Origin: Tetrahymena thermophila SB210
Lineage: Eukaryota; Ciliophora; Oligohymenophorea; Hymenostomatida; Tetrahymenidae
Length of the DNA stretch: 64,000 nucleotides
Direction of reading: 5' to 3'
Assembly: GCF_000189635.1 (NCBI RefSeq)
Contig: NW_002476089.1
Span: forward strand, 62,001 to 126,000
Of the stretch, positions 1-14,700 are shown piece after piece (the first letter of the stretch is position 1; every line of letters starts with the position of its first letter). The notes under the pieces are model-generated. The model was not told the DNA's origin. It saw only the letters and a program-made list of their open reading frames with translations, and made no database searches. The position numbers were made by a program, and so were the translations under genes.

Positions 1-68
1 TTTTTGTAATAATTTATAATATATACATACAATCTCCTCAATATTTTATAATAAGCAATTAAATAAAA

Positions 69-392
69 ATGAGTGCTATTTTAAGCGAAAGGGATATTAA
101 AATATTTAAAAGTAATGTAGTTTCAGGACTTTTTGATGGAGTTATATTTGGAATATGTTTTGGAGGTGTTTATGGACCTGTTGCTTTATACTAACCTGGA
201 ATATAAAACTTAGCATATAAGAGATCTATATATAAATACATAGGAAAATCAATAATTAAAGGTGCACCATTAGTAGCAATTACTAGATGCGTTGGAGATA
301 TTTGTGATAGTTAATAAATAGGACCAGTAGGGAAAGGGTTAATTACATTTTCAGTAGCTATTGCATATCTTAGCCTGACAAAATTCCCTTGA
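69..392 (+). CDS. Small glycine-rich membrane protein, unknown function
   Basis: Uninterrupted 107-codon frame from ATG to TGA when TAA/TAG are read as Gln (one TAA near residue 42 and a TAATAA pair near residue 78). It has two hydrophobic stretches. The first, about residues 17-42, contains SGLFDGVIFGICFGGVYGP with regularly spaced glycines. The second, about residues 88-104, is GKGLITFSVAIAYLSL. Between them lies a basic segment (YKRSIYKYIGKSIIKG) and two cysteines. Small glycine-zipper helices of this kind occur in mitochondrial inner-membrane proteins (Tim17/Tim22 or Romo1 type), but I do not see a diagnostic motif and make no assignment. The ATG follows an AAAA context usual for ciliate starts. 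Intronless. Confidence 0.6.
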
Positions 393-1146
393 ATAAGATA
401 AAAGAGATTAAATTTTTTTGCTTTTCAAAATTTAACATATAAAAATTTGATATTTAGAAAGTTCTTTTTAAAATAAAAGATGTAATTATATATAAAATAA
501 ATATTTTCATAAAAAAATTTATTATTATTAGTTTCATTAAATTATTTACTAAAATATTTAATTTTTAAATAATTTAGCAAACTATTTTATCTATTTGCCT
601 TGGGGCATTTTAAAATATAGATTTTTAAATCTAAGAGGTTTTTAAAAAAATGCAACTAATTTTTCATATAAATGACATTTATAATAGAACATAACTTTTA
701 AAAGTATTTTTTTTAAATTTAAACAATTATTTTAACTTTAATAATCTACAAAAATATTTTAAATTAGTTTAAATATTAAAACATCTAAAACATCTACACA
801 AATTTATAAAAAATAAAGGATTGATTTTAAATAAATTCGAAAAAACAATTAATATTAAATATGCAAACATATTATTTTTTATTCTTCTAAAAAATTTTTT
901 AAATGTTTTATTTTGATAAAATATTTTTAAATTTAATTTTTTAAAGCTCATAAAAACAAAAAATATTTTGCTTTACTTGTTATTGCTTTTAAAAAATATT
1001 TGTAAACAAAATACGAATGATTCATTATGCTTTATAATAGATTGATGTAATTGATAGTATTTGTAATTTTTAAAGAAAAAACAAAATTTTTAATAATTAA
1101 TTAAAGTTAAATTAATTGGCTTTAAACACAAATCAAATTAAATAAA
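393..1146. other. AT-rich intergenic spacer
   Basis: About 750 bases of A/T runs with no frame of coding character on either strand. It holds the 3' flank of the small membrane-protein gene and the promoter side of the AT-hook gene. No RNA gene or repeat recognised. Confidence 0.6.
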
Positions 1147-2265
1147 ATGTAATAAGAGATTATTTAATATTAAAAAGGAAATTACTAAAATGCTTAATTT
1201 ATTAACCCCGATCATTTTATTATCGATGATGAATTCAATTATGAACCATCGAATTTGAACCAAACAGAATAATATTAAGATAGCGATAATGAATGCTTTT
1301 AAACAAGCAATCTATCTAATAATAAATTGAAATAGATTAATAAAGCTAATAAAAAGCGTGGTAGAGGACGTCCTCGTAAAAATTTAAATAGCAACTAGTT
1401 TGAAAATATTGAAAGTATGGATTATACACAAATGTTTTCATAACCATTTCAACAGCTAGGTGCCAATGGAAAATATAACAGCTACAATAGGAAGTTTCCT
1501 AAAGACCATTTGAAGTAAAACATGATAAAACTAGAATCTAAAGTATTAAGGCTTTTTCATGAAATTCAAAGTATATATTCTAATACAAATTAATTTATTG
1601 ACCAAACGGATGATTAGGTAGATAAGTCTTTTTATGAATAGTATGAAATTTAAAAACGCTTAGATTGGAATATAGTTTCTTCTGAAACTGGTTATAATAA
1701 TAATAGTGTCCTATTTAAAATTTACTCATTTATTGGTGATTAAATTAATAATCCGTCTGACCCTTATGGTTAAGAGTTTATAAGTTTATCTATTGAAAAT
1801 TTTATAGTAACGTTCTTTCTCGACAAAGCTATTGAATAAAAGCAATATTAATTTTAAGATTTGATAGAAGACAACTTAAATCATAACCCTAATTTAAGAT
1901 TTTATTAGCTTGCGTTGGATGATCTTTGCTAAATACTGCTATCTGATATTTCCATTTCGATTTATTCAGATTAAGCTTTAGCATAAGTGTCATAATATAT
2001 AAAAATAATTAAATAATTATCCAACTATATCCCTCAGAACAATTATAATTAAAGTATTTTACCTTTAAAATCTTATTCATATAATGTTTCTGTAGAGAAT
2101 CTAAAATAGATTGACATAATTTTACCATTTCAGATGTAAAATTATAATTTTGAATTAATTGATCATTCATCACTTGACATAATAAGATATTTTAACTTGC
2201 AGTGGACGAGTCTTATTGAATAAAAATTTAGATATTACGGGATATACATTTAATATTATATTTGA
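1147..2265 (+). CDS. AT-hook DNA-binding protein
   Basis: Single-exon frame of 372 codons ending at TGA, with about 40 in-frame TAA/TAG codons read as Gln. Near residue 74 it carries KKRGRGRPRKN, a clear AT-hook (core GRP flanked by basic residues) that binds the minor groove of AT-rich DNA. The N-terminal 60 residues are rich in Gln, Asn and acidic residues; the remaining 290 residues are mixed polar/hydrophobic without a domain I recognise. The start was taken at the first ATG because the frame opens there; a nearby ATG at 1190 is in another frame and reaches TGA after 22 codons. Likely nuclear, acting in chromatin or transcription; that role is inferred only from the AT-hook. Confidence 0.75.
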
Positions 2266-3071
2266 AGCAATAAAATAAATTAGCTTTTTACTCTAAACAT
2301 AAAAATAATTAACTTATAAATATATAATATCAATTTAATTATTAAATTTAATTAAATTTCATACAAATTTTTATATAATTATTAAAGAAATTATTACTAC
2401 TTGTTAGCAAACAATCTTTTCTAATATTGCATCAATTTCTTTTCTAAGCAATTTTTAAAGTCATCAAACTATTTTTAATTTTTTGAGGAAAATTAAATAA
2501 TATTATTTAACAACTTAATAATATTAATTAAATTTAAATAATTTTTATTGCCCCTTTTAAAAAAAATTAAATCATATTTGCAATCTAAAATGATATTTTA
2601 TTGTAAATTTATATATTAATGTTTAGCATTTTTAAAGGATACATTTGCAAATATTATTATAATTTTTAAAGTTTAAGAGGTATAAAAAAAAATAAAGTTT
2701 TTAAGAGAATTTAATAGGAATTTTTAAGGCCCAGTAAGATTTTACCTTCTGAAACAAACAATTTATGATAATCATTTGATAAATATTGATATTTTGAGTC
2801 CAGCAATTTTAAGGGAAAGAAGGGTAAATTGATAAGTTAAAAGTGAAAAGATAACTCATTTTAATGATATTTGGATTATTTGTTTATTAATTAATTTTCA
2901 AAGATTAGAAAATAAATAAATTATGTATCATTTATTTTTTGTAAAAGTTTATTAAAACTCAATAAAAATAATAACAATTCTTAATTAATTTGATAGATTT
3001 TGCAAAAAAACAACATAAGTTCATACATTAGTTAAATTTAAATTAGGACTAGGACATCAAGCATATATTAG
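2266..3071. other. AT-rich intergenic spacer
   Basis: No coding frame, RNA gene or notable repeat seen. It holds the 3' end of the AT-hook gene and the upstream region of the cysteine-rich surface-protein gene. Confidence 0.55.
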
Positions 3072-6000
3072 ATGAAAAGGTTAAAGTAAGTAGCTGCATT
3101 TTTAGGTGTACTAACTATTTTCGAGTTTATTTGTTTAGTGAGAGCTTAAATTCCTACATTAACACATCCAGTAAACATTCCTAATTGTGTTGAAAGCATA
3201 CTGGATAACAATGGAGTTGAGAGATGTCAAATTTGCTAAGCAGGTTTCACTAAATCTTACGATATGAGTTAGTGCATACTTTCTACCTTAAAAGGCTGTA
3301 TTTGGTAATCTAAATGGGGATGCTTAGAGTGCCAATGTGGATTCGTTGCCACTTATGATCTTACTAAGTGTGTTTAACAATAAATAGAAGGTTGTCTTAG
3401 GTTAGATAAAACTGGAAAAGGGTGTATTTAACCGAAAATAGGATATACAGTGACCTATTCTTAAAATAATGGTGTCTTTTCCTATTAATCTATTTAGCCA
3501 GATTAAGGCTAGTATTGCGGATGGTAATTATCTGGAACAACTGGATGCACAATGTGCTAGGTAGGGTTTTATTTAGAAACTGGAGGTAATAGTTGCAAAA
3601 AACTTTCAAGAAGGCTACAAAATGAGCATTCTTTCTGGCTTGCATCTAACGATATGACTACTCCTACAACAGCTATATAAGTGATACCAGGATGGCAATC
3701 AATTATGTTAGGTCTCACTAATGCAGGTGCCTTTGAAGCTGCTATCAATGGATGTGTTTAATATGATGACTTTACCAACAGATATAACAATGTTGCTCTC
3801 TGTGTTTAGTGCAGTAAAGGATAAGTTAAGACTTAAAACTAGTTACAGTGTGTTAGTGGTGATAGTTTATGTGATTATGCAGATAACACTACATTTAAAT
3901 GTATTAAATGCAAAGATCCTCTTAATTATTATGCTGATCAAATTACAAATAAATGCCTCATGAGGAATCAAATGTTTGATAATTGTGCAATACGTTAACC
4001 TGCTGCAGATAAATGTGACACTTGTAACTCAAATGGTTACATTTTAGATGCAAGCAATAAATGTATTTATATAGATAATTGTTAAACAAGTAATGGAAAA
4101 ACATAATGCACGAACTGTAATCAACAATTTTATCTTGATTCTGGAAATACAGTTTGCTCACCTCTTCCTCCTAACTGCTCAGTTGGTACTACTGCTGCAT
4201 GCACAACATGCAGTAGTGGTTACTATAAGGGTAGTGATGGTAACTGCTATTAAATGACTCCTTATTGCACAGCAGTTGATCCAGCTACATATGTTTGCAA
4301 TAATTGCTAAAGTTAATATCATTTATTTAATAATTCTTGCTATTAAAATATACCTAACTGTGTAACCTATTTCACAACTGGAATTAATGGATGTTAAATT
4401 TGCTAAAGTATGTATACTCCATCCCCTGATTTTTCAGTATGTCTCCTCCACAATCTCCAGTTCTAAGAGTACTGTTAGAGTACAGATGGAAAAGGAAACT
4501 GTTTGTAATGTTAATCTCTAAAGTATATTCCTTAATGCTTGGACATTACAAATGCAAATCTTTGCTTAGTAAGTGATGGTAAAGCAAATAAATGCATATA
4601 GTGTTTACCAAACGCATTCCTAAATAGTAGTAATATATGCTATCCTGCATATTCTTAATGTCTTCGTACAGATGGGTAAAGTAAATGTATGTAGTGTTAA
4701 ATGGGATACTACATTGACCCTACTACATTTTAATGCGTAGCTATTGCCTCTTGCTCAATTTCAGATGGCTTAGCAAACATTTGCTTAGCATGTTAATAAG
4801 GCTATATATTAGTAAATAATTAATGTTAGTTATATATAGCAGGCTGTCTTATATAAACATCAAACGGGGGTACAACGACTTGTCTTTAGTGCTAATCAGG
4901 ATATGCTAAAAGCGGAAATACATGTACTTAAATCCAAAATTGCTTGATTTCTGATGGTATTTCAAATAAGTGTTATTAATGTGTACCAAATATGTAATTA
5001 GATACCACCTCAACCAGCACTACTTCTTAGTGTATTGTTTTTAATCCTAATCCTATTTACTAGCCTCCTTAATTTTGTAGTGTCTTTTACATGTTTATTC
5101 CTGGTACTACTTAATTAAAAGATGCAGTTTGCACAAATTTATATCTAAAACCAAAATATGGTTATTGTTTATAATGTTAAAGTCCACTTGTCCTTTAGTT
5201 AAGTATTGATGGTACCACTTGTGCTAATTCTTCAGCTGTAACATAATCCTGCGTTAATATTAATACTATAAGTATATTAATAGATAATTGTAGAGTCTAT
5301 GATTTTACTCCAGGAAAATGCAGAATATGTGAAAATAATTATGCACCTGATGTTAACGGAAATTGCGTAATCCAACCTGCTATAAGCAACTGTTAAAATA
5401 CAATAGATCCTTTAAATTTTAAGAATGCTGTTAACTGTCAAATATGTTTACCAGGAGTTTACTTAAATAGTAATACTTGTCTAATAGCTGTCTAAAATTG
5501 CTAAACATACAATGCTTCTGGGTGCAATGCTTGTTAAGCTAATTTTGTTTTAAGTTCAAATTTATGTGTTCCTTTTGCTGGGTAATTATGTACAGGTTAT
5601 ACAGATAGTTCAAATACTGTATGCACAACTTGTAAATCTGGATATGAATATAAGTTGCCTTCTAATCCTAATTTGTGTCTTTATAACCCATATCTTGGCC
5701 CATCTGCACCCTGCTCAAATATTGTAGTTAGAGATCCAATTAATAATCCATACTGCTTAAACCTCTCTACCTTGCCAGACCCTAACTGTTAAGAATATAA
5801 TTCAAGTGGTGTCTGCTCAAAATGCAAGTCTACTTATCTACTTTAAAAATCTACAAATAACTAAATATACCTTATATGTGTTCCAAAATCTGCCAACTGT
5901 TCAGCTGTAAATACTAATGGTTAAGTATGTTAGACTTGTAGTGCAAATTATTTACTAAATACATCTTTTAATGGAGCAGATTGTATACAAGTAAATCATT

Positions 6001-7928
6001 GTATAAACCCAACTGGTTAAGGTGATGGTACAGGCTGCCTAGAGTGTGATCATGGTGGATATTATGTTGATTCAAGCAGATTTTTATGTAATTAAATTCA
6101 AGATTGTGTAACTACAGATGGTATAAATCCATTCTGTTTAAAATGCATTTCATTAAAATACCCTTCAATTGGAGGAGTTTGTGTTGATTTAAACATGAAT
6201 GGTTGCATTTAAAGTTCTGGAATAAACTAAACTTGTAGTTAATGTGGAGATAAATATTATTTGAATAGTAATGGCATTTGCCAGCTCGGCACAGTTCTTA
6301 ATTGCTTAAAATATAGTCCACTTAATAATCCAACACAAACAAACGTCTGTGCTTAATGTTAACCTGGTTTTAAGCTTAATGCTTCATTTGCATGTGATTA
6401 AATTCCCAATTGTGCTCAATCAGATGGATCAGCTACTGCCGTATGCACGAAATGTTAAGATTACTTTTATTTCAAGACATCAACTAGCTAATGCCTTCCA
6501 CCTGACAACCCTATTAATTATTGTCGTATATACACTAATGATACTTAATAGTGCAGTGAATGTGATATACCATTTTATCTTGTAGGTTAAATATGCTATC
6601 CAAGATCTAATAAGAATGACTACTGTAAAGCTTATTCACTAACTGATACACCTTGTATCTTATGCTCAACTTAAGGAATAGGTGGTGTGATTGTTTAAGA
6701 TGATCACTCTCTAAAAAAAGGTTTTTGTAACCCTATTTCAATTAACAATTGTAACATTTATTAGTAAAATAGTCCCAAATGCCAATTTTGTAATTAAGTT
6801 AATGATGGACAGTAAGGATGGTTAGTTTAATCGAAGAATTACTGCAAGGACGTAAGCCAAATGAATTGTCTGACTGTAAGTTTTTAGATAATAATTTTAT
6901 TATATTAATTTTTATTTTTTAAAAAGCTTAACCCTTAAGGAACGAAATGTTCAAGTTGCTAACAAGGAGTGAATGCTTACTTAAAAAGTTATGGTTAATG
7001 CTTCCCTCTTTGTCCTAGTAATTAATACTTAGTACCTGATGCCAATATTACAAATCCTCCAACCTGCTAAAACTATACACCAGCTCGTATTACTAATTGT
7101 GATTAACCTGACCCAGTAAATGATGCTTGTCTTCTTTGTAGCTTAGGATATGTGTTTAACACAACAACTAAGACATGCTAGCAAATGCAAGTTTCTAACT
7201 GCATTAATAATGGAAGCGAAAGAGGGGAAACATGCTATTAATGTGCACCAAATTATTATTTAGTAAAAAATGCTTGCATATAATCTTCTCCAATTTAAAA
7301 TTGCTCTACGTATGTAATAACAACTGGTTTGTGCGGATTATGTGCTAACGGCTACTATTTAAGCACAGATTTTAAATCTTGTAAACAAATTACTGCCTAG
7401 AATTGTAAGTATAACTAAATCGATTCAGATACATGCTTGCTTTGTAAGGATAATACATATACAATATCTTAAGATGGTAAATAATGTTTCACAGGAAGGA
7501 GTACTTCTCATTGTATAGTATCTGCAACTACCTCTAATACTTCTGAATGTTCTTTATGTGAATCTGGGTATATTACAGAAACTGGTAAGTAAAATTGTAT
7601 ATTAGATATCTTCAACCTACCTGGATGCTCTGCTGTCTAAAAATTGGCTAGTAATTCATACTATACTTGCAGTGCATGTTAACCTAATTATAACCTTAGA
7701 AATAATATTTGCATACCTTCTTAAGGTTTAAGTACTTGCTATGTAGCAAATTGCTAGTTTTATTCTTCTTACTTATATGACTCTGCTACATGTTAGTCTT
7801 GCATCAGCATATAAGATGGTAAAGGGCAATATTAACTACAAAATAATTCATGTGTTTTTGTTCAAACTGGTACTAGATTAGCATTTATTATGATTCTATT
7901 AATAGGATTAACATTTTTATTACTATGA
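3072..7928 (+). CDS. Giant cysteine-rich secreted/GPI-anchored surface protein
   Basis: One long frame of about 1,600 codons, closed by TGA. It begins with a classic signal peptide (MKRLKQVAAFLGVLTIFEF, then ICLVRA). The body is almost entirely spaced CxxC modules such as CQICQAGF, CLECQCGF, CTMCQVGF and CTTCKSGY, recurring every 20-50 residues, as in furin-like/growth-factor-receptor cysteine-rich repeats and ciliate surface antigens. Genome annotations of this family are often mislabelled LSD1 zinc finger. The last about 18 residues are a hydrophobic tail (LAFIMILLIGLTFLLL) directly before TGA, as expected for GPI attachment or a single membrane anchor. A 51-nt GT..AG segment at 6876-6926 looks like the only intron. 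Probably a cell-surface or ciliary coat protein. The next gene downstream is also a cysteine-rich surface protein on the same strand. Confidence 0.85.
6876..6926 (+). other. Stop-free 3n intron in the cysteine-rich gene
   Basis: GTAAGT at the 5' end, a T-rich tract and AAAAAG at the 3' end. It lies exactly between codons (phase 0). It is 51 nt long and contains no TGA in frame, so retention would insert 17 residues without truncating the protein. The inserted residues would be hydrophobic (Ile/Leu/Phe-rich), unlike the cysteine-rich surroundings, which argues that it is removed. Confidence 0.6.
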
Positions 7929-8731
7929 AAATAAACTTCATTTAAAATGTATGTAATTAGCCTTAAAAATTATGTAACCTTACATTTTTTCATGTACACT
8001 TTTATTTTAGTGCTTTTTTTGATTTGTTAAACATCAATTCATACATACATACATACTATTTGTAAAATTCAAATTATCCTTTCTAAAAATTTAACTGGAC
8101 ACTTTAATAATAAATTTATAAAATGTGAGACAAATACTAAAATTAATTAACTCTTTGGTTAAATTTAAATTTAAAAATGTGTCCCTTCTTTTACAAAATC
8201 TTAAAAAAAATTTTAAGATTATAAATATGTTATTTTTAAAAATATTTTTATGCTTAATATTATTTTTAAAATAAATAATTAGCACTGTAATTTAAGCAAA
8301 TTAAATCAGTTGATAGAAGGTTTATGATGCCTTACAAATTATTACTAGAACTTAATTTTTATTTAATATGAAATAATTAGAACCTAATTTCATAAATAAA
8401 CATAAATATATTTGTCATTTATTTATTATTACATAATTTGAATTATCTTGAAAAACATATTTTATGAAAATTATAAAATATATTTATTATTCAAATTTGA
8501 AATAAGTTGATTTTTTATTAAAATCAAATTAACATTTATTACTTACTTTTCATTTAATTTGTTTTTAATTTAAAACTAAAATCAATGGTAATACCTATAA
8601 ATATAATTATCCTTAATAATAATTATACTTGATCTTAAATCTTGTGAATAAATAGTATTTAGCTGTCCTTTAATACAGAGTAAATTTTATTTTTATAGAA
8701 AAAAAGAAATTAATAAATTAAAAAGTAATTG
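7929..8731. other. Intergenic spacer with short ATAC microsatellite
   Basis: AT-rich spacer between the two surface-protein genes. It holds a short (ATAC)4 tract at 8041-8056. No gene recognised on either strand. Confidence 0.55.
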
Positions 8732-11700
8732 ATGAAGCTAAATCAGATTATAAAATATATTTTTTCAGTTTTAATAATAAGATAGATTTAAGCACAAATC
8801 ATTCAAGAATGTAAAAATCAAAAACGGTATTATGACTTATCTTTATAAAGCTGTGGAGATTGTTAATAATTTTGTAATTCTTGTACAGGTTCCAATAGTT
8901 GTTTTAGTTGTTAGGAGTCATATTATTAGGTAAATTATTTAAAAAGACAAAATAAAATTATTATTTTATTATAATTAGGACAATACTTCAAAATAATGTG
9001 TAAAATAATGTCAAAACAATTAATTTTAACAAGAATACTTTTAGAGGTGTATTGATTGTGGAATAGATAATTGCTAAAAATGCGAATTTAAAACTAAAAA
9101 ATGTTAGGAATGTAAAAAAGGATGGTAGTTATCATAAGACCAGCGCTTTTGTTAGAAAGAAGAATGTCTTGAAAATGAGTTTTACAGCTATAATAAAGAA
9201 TCAGGTTTTTGTACAACTAATTGTCCTGAGTCAACAGATGAAGATTTAAAACTTTGCGTTAGTCTAAAAAAATTTAGTAGAATTAAAATGGCTGCTCCTA
9301 CAATTAATTAAATTAACATAAACTTGTTATTTTATTATCAAAGATCAAATGGGGATTAACTTGTAAATAATTTTAAAGAGAGAAATTAATAAATTTACAT
9401 TCAATTCATTTTATTTATATAAAGGTAATAGCTCTTGATAAATAATATGCAGTGTTCTACTCATTTAAAGATTTGATTCCTATTTTTTAGATAAATTTAT
9501 TATCAGATTATTATCAAGCTTTTCAAAATAATGGCACTATTTTCTTAGTATCTCAAGCTGAGATATAAGAAATTGATTTAGAGGAAGGAAAAATTTAAAT
9601 TACTAAATAATTTCAAAAATAAGGTTTATGGGGTTTTTCTTAATATAATTTCTACTAATATTTAACTTATAATTTTTAAATTTATAACTTTCAAACATAA
9701 TCACTTAAAAATTATACTTTTTAGAATGCTGAAAATGTTTCCTTTAACTTCTATTACTTTTAATAAAATGAAAACTAAAATAAATAAGATTAAACTTAAA
9801 ATAATACTGATTATATAGATGAATAACAAAATTCCTCAAATAATAGTACAATAGATGAATTAGGATGCTCAATTCCTTTAGAAACTGAATAAAAGTTAGA
9901 AATAATAAAATCTAATTAAATTATATTTGATAGAGATATTTTAATTGAAAATAAGTAAGTATAAGAATAAAAAGTATTTTAATTTGAATAAAAGTTTATG
10001 GCTTACGAGTTGCAAAATTTAAACAAAGTAATTCTTGTTTCTTAATAATAAACATTACTATTTGACTTAAATAAGGGAATTATTTTTCTACGTTTAAATG
10101 AAATATTAGAAAACAATCTAATAGAGGTTTTTGAATGGGATGATAAAGTTAGATTTATAATTAGAAAAGTTGGCTACTTTAAAGGTCTTTATTAATCAGT
10201 TGTTATTTGTTCTAATCTAGTATATAATAAGACAACTGAAAAATATAATTTTTAATATGTAAATTGATTTTCAATTTATTTTTTTTGATTACTTTAATTT
10301 GTATTAATTATTTTTACTTTTTCAAATAAAATACTTGAAAAGGATACTCCATATTTTTCAGAGTCAACATCATAAATTATTGAACATATGATACTTGACA
10401 ATTATAAAACTCTTATTTTAGTGACTTAAATAGGTAATATTTTAATTTTTTTTTTTTTAATTCAATTATCACTATTTACTATAATAATCACATTTTAAAG
10501 GTTAAATAAATTACTTTTATCTGTTTCTTTATTTTAAGAAAAATGATAATTTATAATGGTATTAATTGACGGAAAAAAATACTTTAAAATAATTTTAAAT
10601 AAAAAATAAATTACTAAATATAAAAGGTTATGAAATCATAAATATTACTAGCGATGAAAAAGTAATGAATAGATTGAATTACTATTTTCCTTTCAAATAA
10701 TAAAAAACCTTAGAATACAGGCACTTAAAACTTCTATAAAATAATTAAGCCTTAGCCTATTTGATTGATATAGACAAGATACAAATTTAATAACTTAATT
10801 TTAATAGCACTTATGTTTAGTAAGATTAAGCTGAGCAAACAATAATATTGAATACAATTGACTTTTTAAATTTTGAAGTAGGTATTTATTAAGTGCTAAA
10901 AATTAATAAATAATTAGTGATAGCGTATAATAGCTAAGTTTAGAAAATAAGCTTTAGCAATGAATTATAAAGCATCACATATAGCAACCATGTTGGATAA
11001 AATATTTATTAATAAATGAACGGAATTCAGAATTTACTAACTGACGAAGAAAGAAGTCTTCTATTTATAATATTAAAGACTGGTTTCTAGATTATTTCAA
11101 TTCAAGAATAAAAATTAGTCTTTGAAAAAAATTTATATTAACTAGTAATTGAAGCAAAAATTAGTGATCAATATTTAGTAATAGTCTATTAAAGTTAGCT
11201 ATGGTATAATTTTATTATTTTCAATATAGATACACATTTAATATAATAATTTGATATTGTAAGTTCTTCTAATAGAATTAGAATAATTTAGTAAAAAAAT
11301 CCAAATATTTTATATATTGCAGTGTCTTATGATGATTTTGTCAAACTCTTTTGTATTTCTAATCTAACAATAGATATTTTTTAGATAAATGTAGCTACTA
11401 ACTAATCTGAAGATAAATATAGCAGTAGTCTATAAGCTTTGAATAATATCATTTATATAAATACAAAGAAAAATAATATTATTGTGTTAGAATATAATAT
11501 AAACACATCTTCTCTAAAATATTAGGATAATTTTTATACTTAAGATGGATATTTCAATATAGATAATAATTATATTTTAAGATTAAACATTTGTGATGAT
11601 TAAAGGTATCTAGTTGAATATAGTAGATAAAGTCTCTAAAATCTTATGAAAATATTAAGAATCCTTGAAGATTGGAAATATGATGGTTTTATAGAATATA

Positions 11701-14700
11701 TTAGTTTTTCTTAGTATAAACTCGCATATTCTAAATTTTTAGGATAAGGTATCATTTATTTTATAGATTTAAAAACATAAGAAAAGCAATCTCTTTATGG
11801 AGATTTAGTAGCCAAAAGTGAAGAAAATTTCATTATGCAAAAAGATAAATTATATAAATTGTATCAATCTGCTGATCTAACTTAAACAGATATTTCTTTA
11901 CCTCTATCTGTAATAGTATTATAATCATAAATTTATATAATCAACAAATAGAGACACATAATTATCCAAAATAAAGAGAAAGTAAATTACTTTATACATT
12001 AATTCTTCATAGTGAATTTTTTTTCTTAAATTGTTATTTTTATTTTGGCTTCATTACAAATTACTTTCTAATTAATTTCAATTCTTTAATTAAAAATTTA
12101 AAAAATCTAGTAAGTCTATTTGTATAATATCGAAAATTAATAGCTTGTTTAATACCTAAATCAGTTCTCATATACGAGTTATTTTTTAGTATAGAGCTAG
12201 GGTTAAATTATATTTTATGACTAAGAAAATGTTGGAGGAAGATTTTTATTGAGTTTGAGCTTTAAATAATTTGAATTAGATTTTCCTGATTATTTAGATC
12301 TTTATGGAATCTAAAATCTCAATGGGATTTATTAGTAAGCATCTGGCTTCGCTTATTACTTTGATTTTTTTACAAATCAATTTATTAATTTATGTAAATT
12401 AATTTATTATTTTTTATTATTATCTTATATAAATAATATTCATCAAAACTAGAAAATAAAGAACAAATTAGATGCAAAATTCAAAGAGAATCAATTTTTG
12501 TAAGTAATAAATAATTTTTGACTTAAGATTAAAATAAAAAATACATCATGTGCGATATTTACTCTAATTAGATTATAGAATTAGATAATCAAATAAGTAT
12601 GGATTACATAAAAGAGATAGATGCAGTTGTCTCCTTAAACAATCAAAACTAAATCATTTTATTTAAAAACAGAGACTTATAAACATAATAAATTATATTA
12701 TAATTCACAGAATAAATGATTTCTATCTCATATTAAGCATTTTTTGAATCATAAAACAGTATAGTTTTTACAATAAAAACTTATTGGAAGAAGTATTTGT
12801 ATTTATATGACTATTTCACTTAAAAGGGAAATTTTATGACTGTTGATGATGAAAGCTTATTTATTCTTTCCTTTAAAATAATTAAGAGTGATGATTTATT
12901 AATGTTGTTTTTATTGCGTTCAGCTACTTATTTCAAAATATATAAAAATGGCGAATATGAAATACTTTAACAGATATAGTATAAGAAAAATTTTAAAGAC
13001 TAATTTGAAGATGCAAACATTTTCTATAATAGATAAAGTAATTAAATAATTTTATTCTCTATCACAAGATGGTATTAAGCATAGATATAAATATTTGATT
13101 TCAACTTGAATTTAACATAATGCTAGCTTAATCCTGAAGTCAGCTTAGAATATGTACATTCAGAAGAAGAAGGAGTAATTTTTAATTTAAAATAATATCC
13201 ATGCTCAAAAAGAAGCATCGAATTTTTTATTCAATTAAATTGAAATAATTTTTATTTTTAAAATAATTAAAATTATTTACTTTTTTACTTTCATATTAAT
13301 TTCATCAATTGATTGATTGATGATTTTTTTAAAAAATATAATTTTAACAAAATGTTTTAAATTTAATTAAAATTTAGGTATTTTATAGTGTTAATTAACA
13401 AAATATTTATAGTATCAACTACTAAACTTGCAGTATTTAAAAAGCTCCTCTTTAGGGAATAATATTTTAGGAAAGTTCTTCGTACCCATGCCCTATCTTT
13501 ATTATTTTTGATTAATTTCTTAATCTAGTTACTGTTTTATCGTAAGATAGGTTAAACATTTTTTGTAAATCTACCCTTTAATTCTTAGGAAGTTTAGATT
13601 ATAAAAGTTATAGCCTTACTACAAAAGCTTATTATACTTAATCTACTAATACTATATCTATTTTTTCTGATAATTAAATAATATTGCTTGAATTGTGGAC
13701 ACCTTTTTTAAATAAGTTATATGAAAATTCTATAAGTTATCTACAAAATAACTTACTCTACTTTGCAGATTAAAATATTGTTCTTTATTATAACTATTTT
13801 ACAGGTGTTTTAAATACTCTTTTGGCTAATAACAAATATTAAATTAAATAATAGCTTAAGCTAAAAGACTCTTAAGTTTGCACAAGATTCTTTATTTAAA
13901 TTTATAAAATAAATTCTTAGACTATATTGGCCATTACTTCTCTATCATAATTCATTGTTTATGATTTTTTAAGAAACTAAATTATAAAGCAAGCATCAAG
14001 TTCTATAAACTGTAGATTTTTATCTAACTTTTAGCAAACCATTTTTTGTTTAGAGACTTAAAACATTTTAAAAATATTTAATATGATATCATTTGAATTC
14101 TCTACTGTTAATACTAATTTGAGCTAACAATTGTAAATAAATAAATTTTAGGCCTTAAGCGATTAAGTATTATCGCTTATTGATATAGATGGTAACTTGA
14201 TAATTTATAATGTATAAAAATAACAATCTATTAAAATTTAACAGTCTATGAAGAGCTAATATAAGGTATTAATTAATTAAATTTTATTCATTTTTTAAAA
14301 ATAAAAAAATTAAGCTATTGCAATTATTTAAAACTTGATTAGTAATTTTTAAAATTTAAATGTTAAATAAGCTAAAAAAAAAATATTAAAAAGTAAAAAA
14401 TTAATGCGTGTTCTTGGGCTTATTTAACAATAATTTTACAGTTATTATATTTTTCTAAAAGAAAAATTAATTCTGAACCAACATTTATAAATATATTAAT
14501 TAAAAAATTATTAATAATTATTTTTAACATTTATCATTTTTATTTTTTAATTATGATTATTTTTCTTATTATTTAATAGATCGAATAGGTTGAAGACTAT
14601 ATAATTGTTTTGAATGGGTAGTAATGCTTAACAGTCTTTTAATTTACTATAAATAATGATGGTACTTTATCTGCAAAACAAATTATGTAGTTTAATGATA

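Noticed and set aside
3721-3963. Standard-code ORF inside the cysteine-rich gene
   Set aside because: It lies one base out of the long cysteine-rich frame and lacks its regular CxxC pattern; it is a shadow.
3072-7928. LSD1-type zinc-finger transcription factor (common automated label for such proteins)
   Set aside because: The signal peptide, hundreds of residues of CxxC modules and the hydrophobic C-terminal tail indicate a surface protein.
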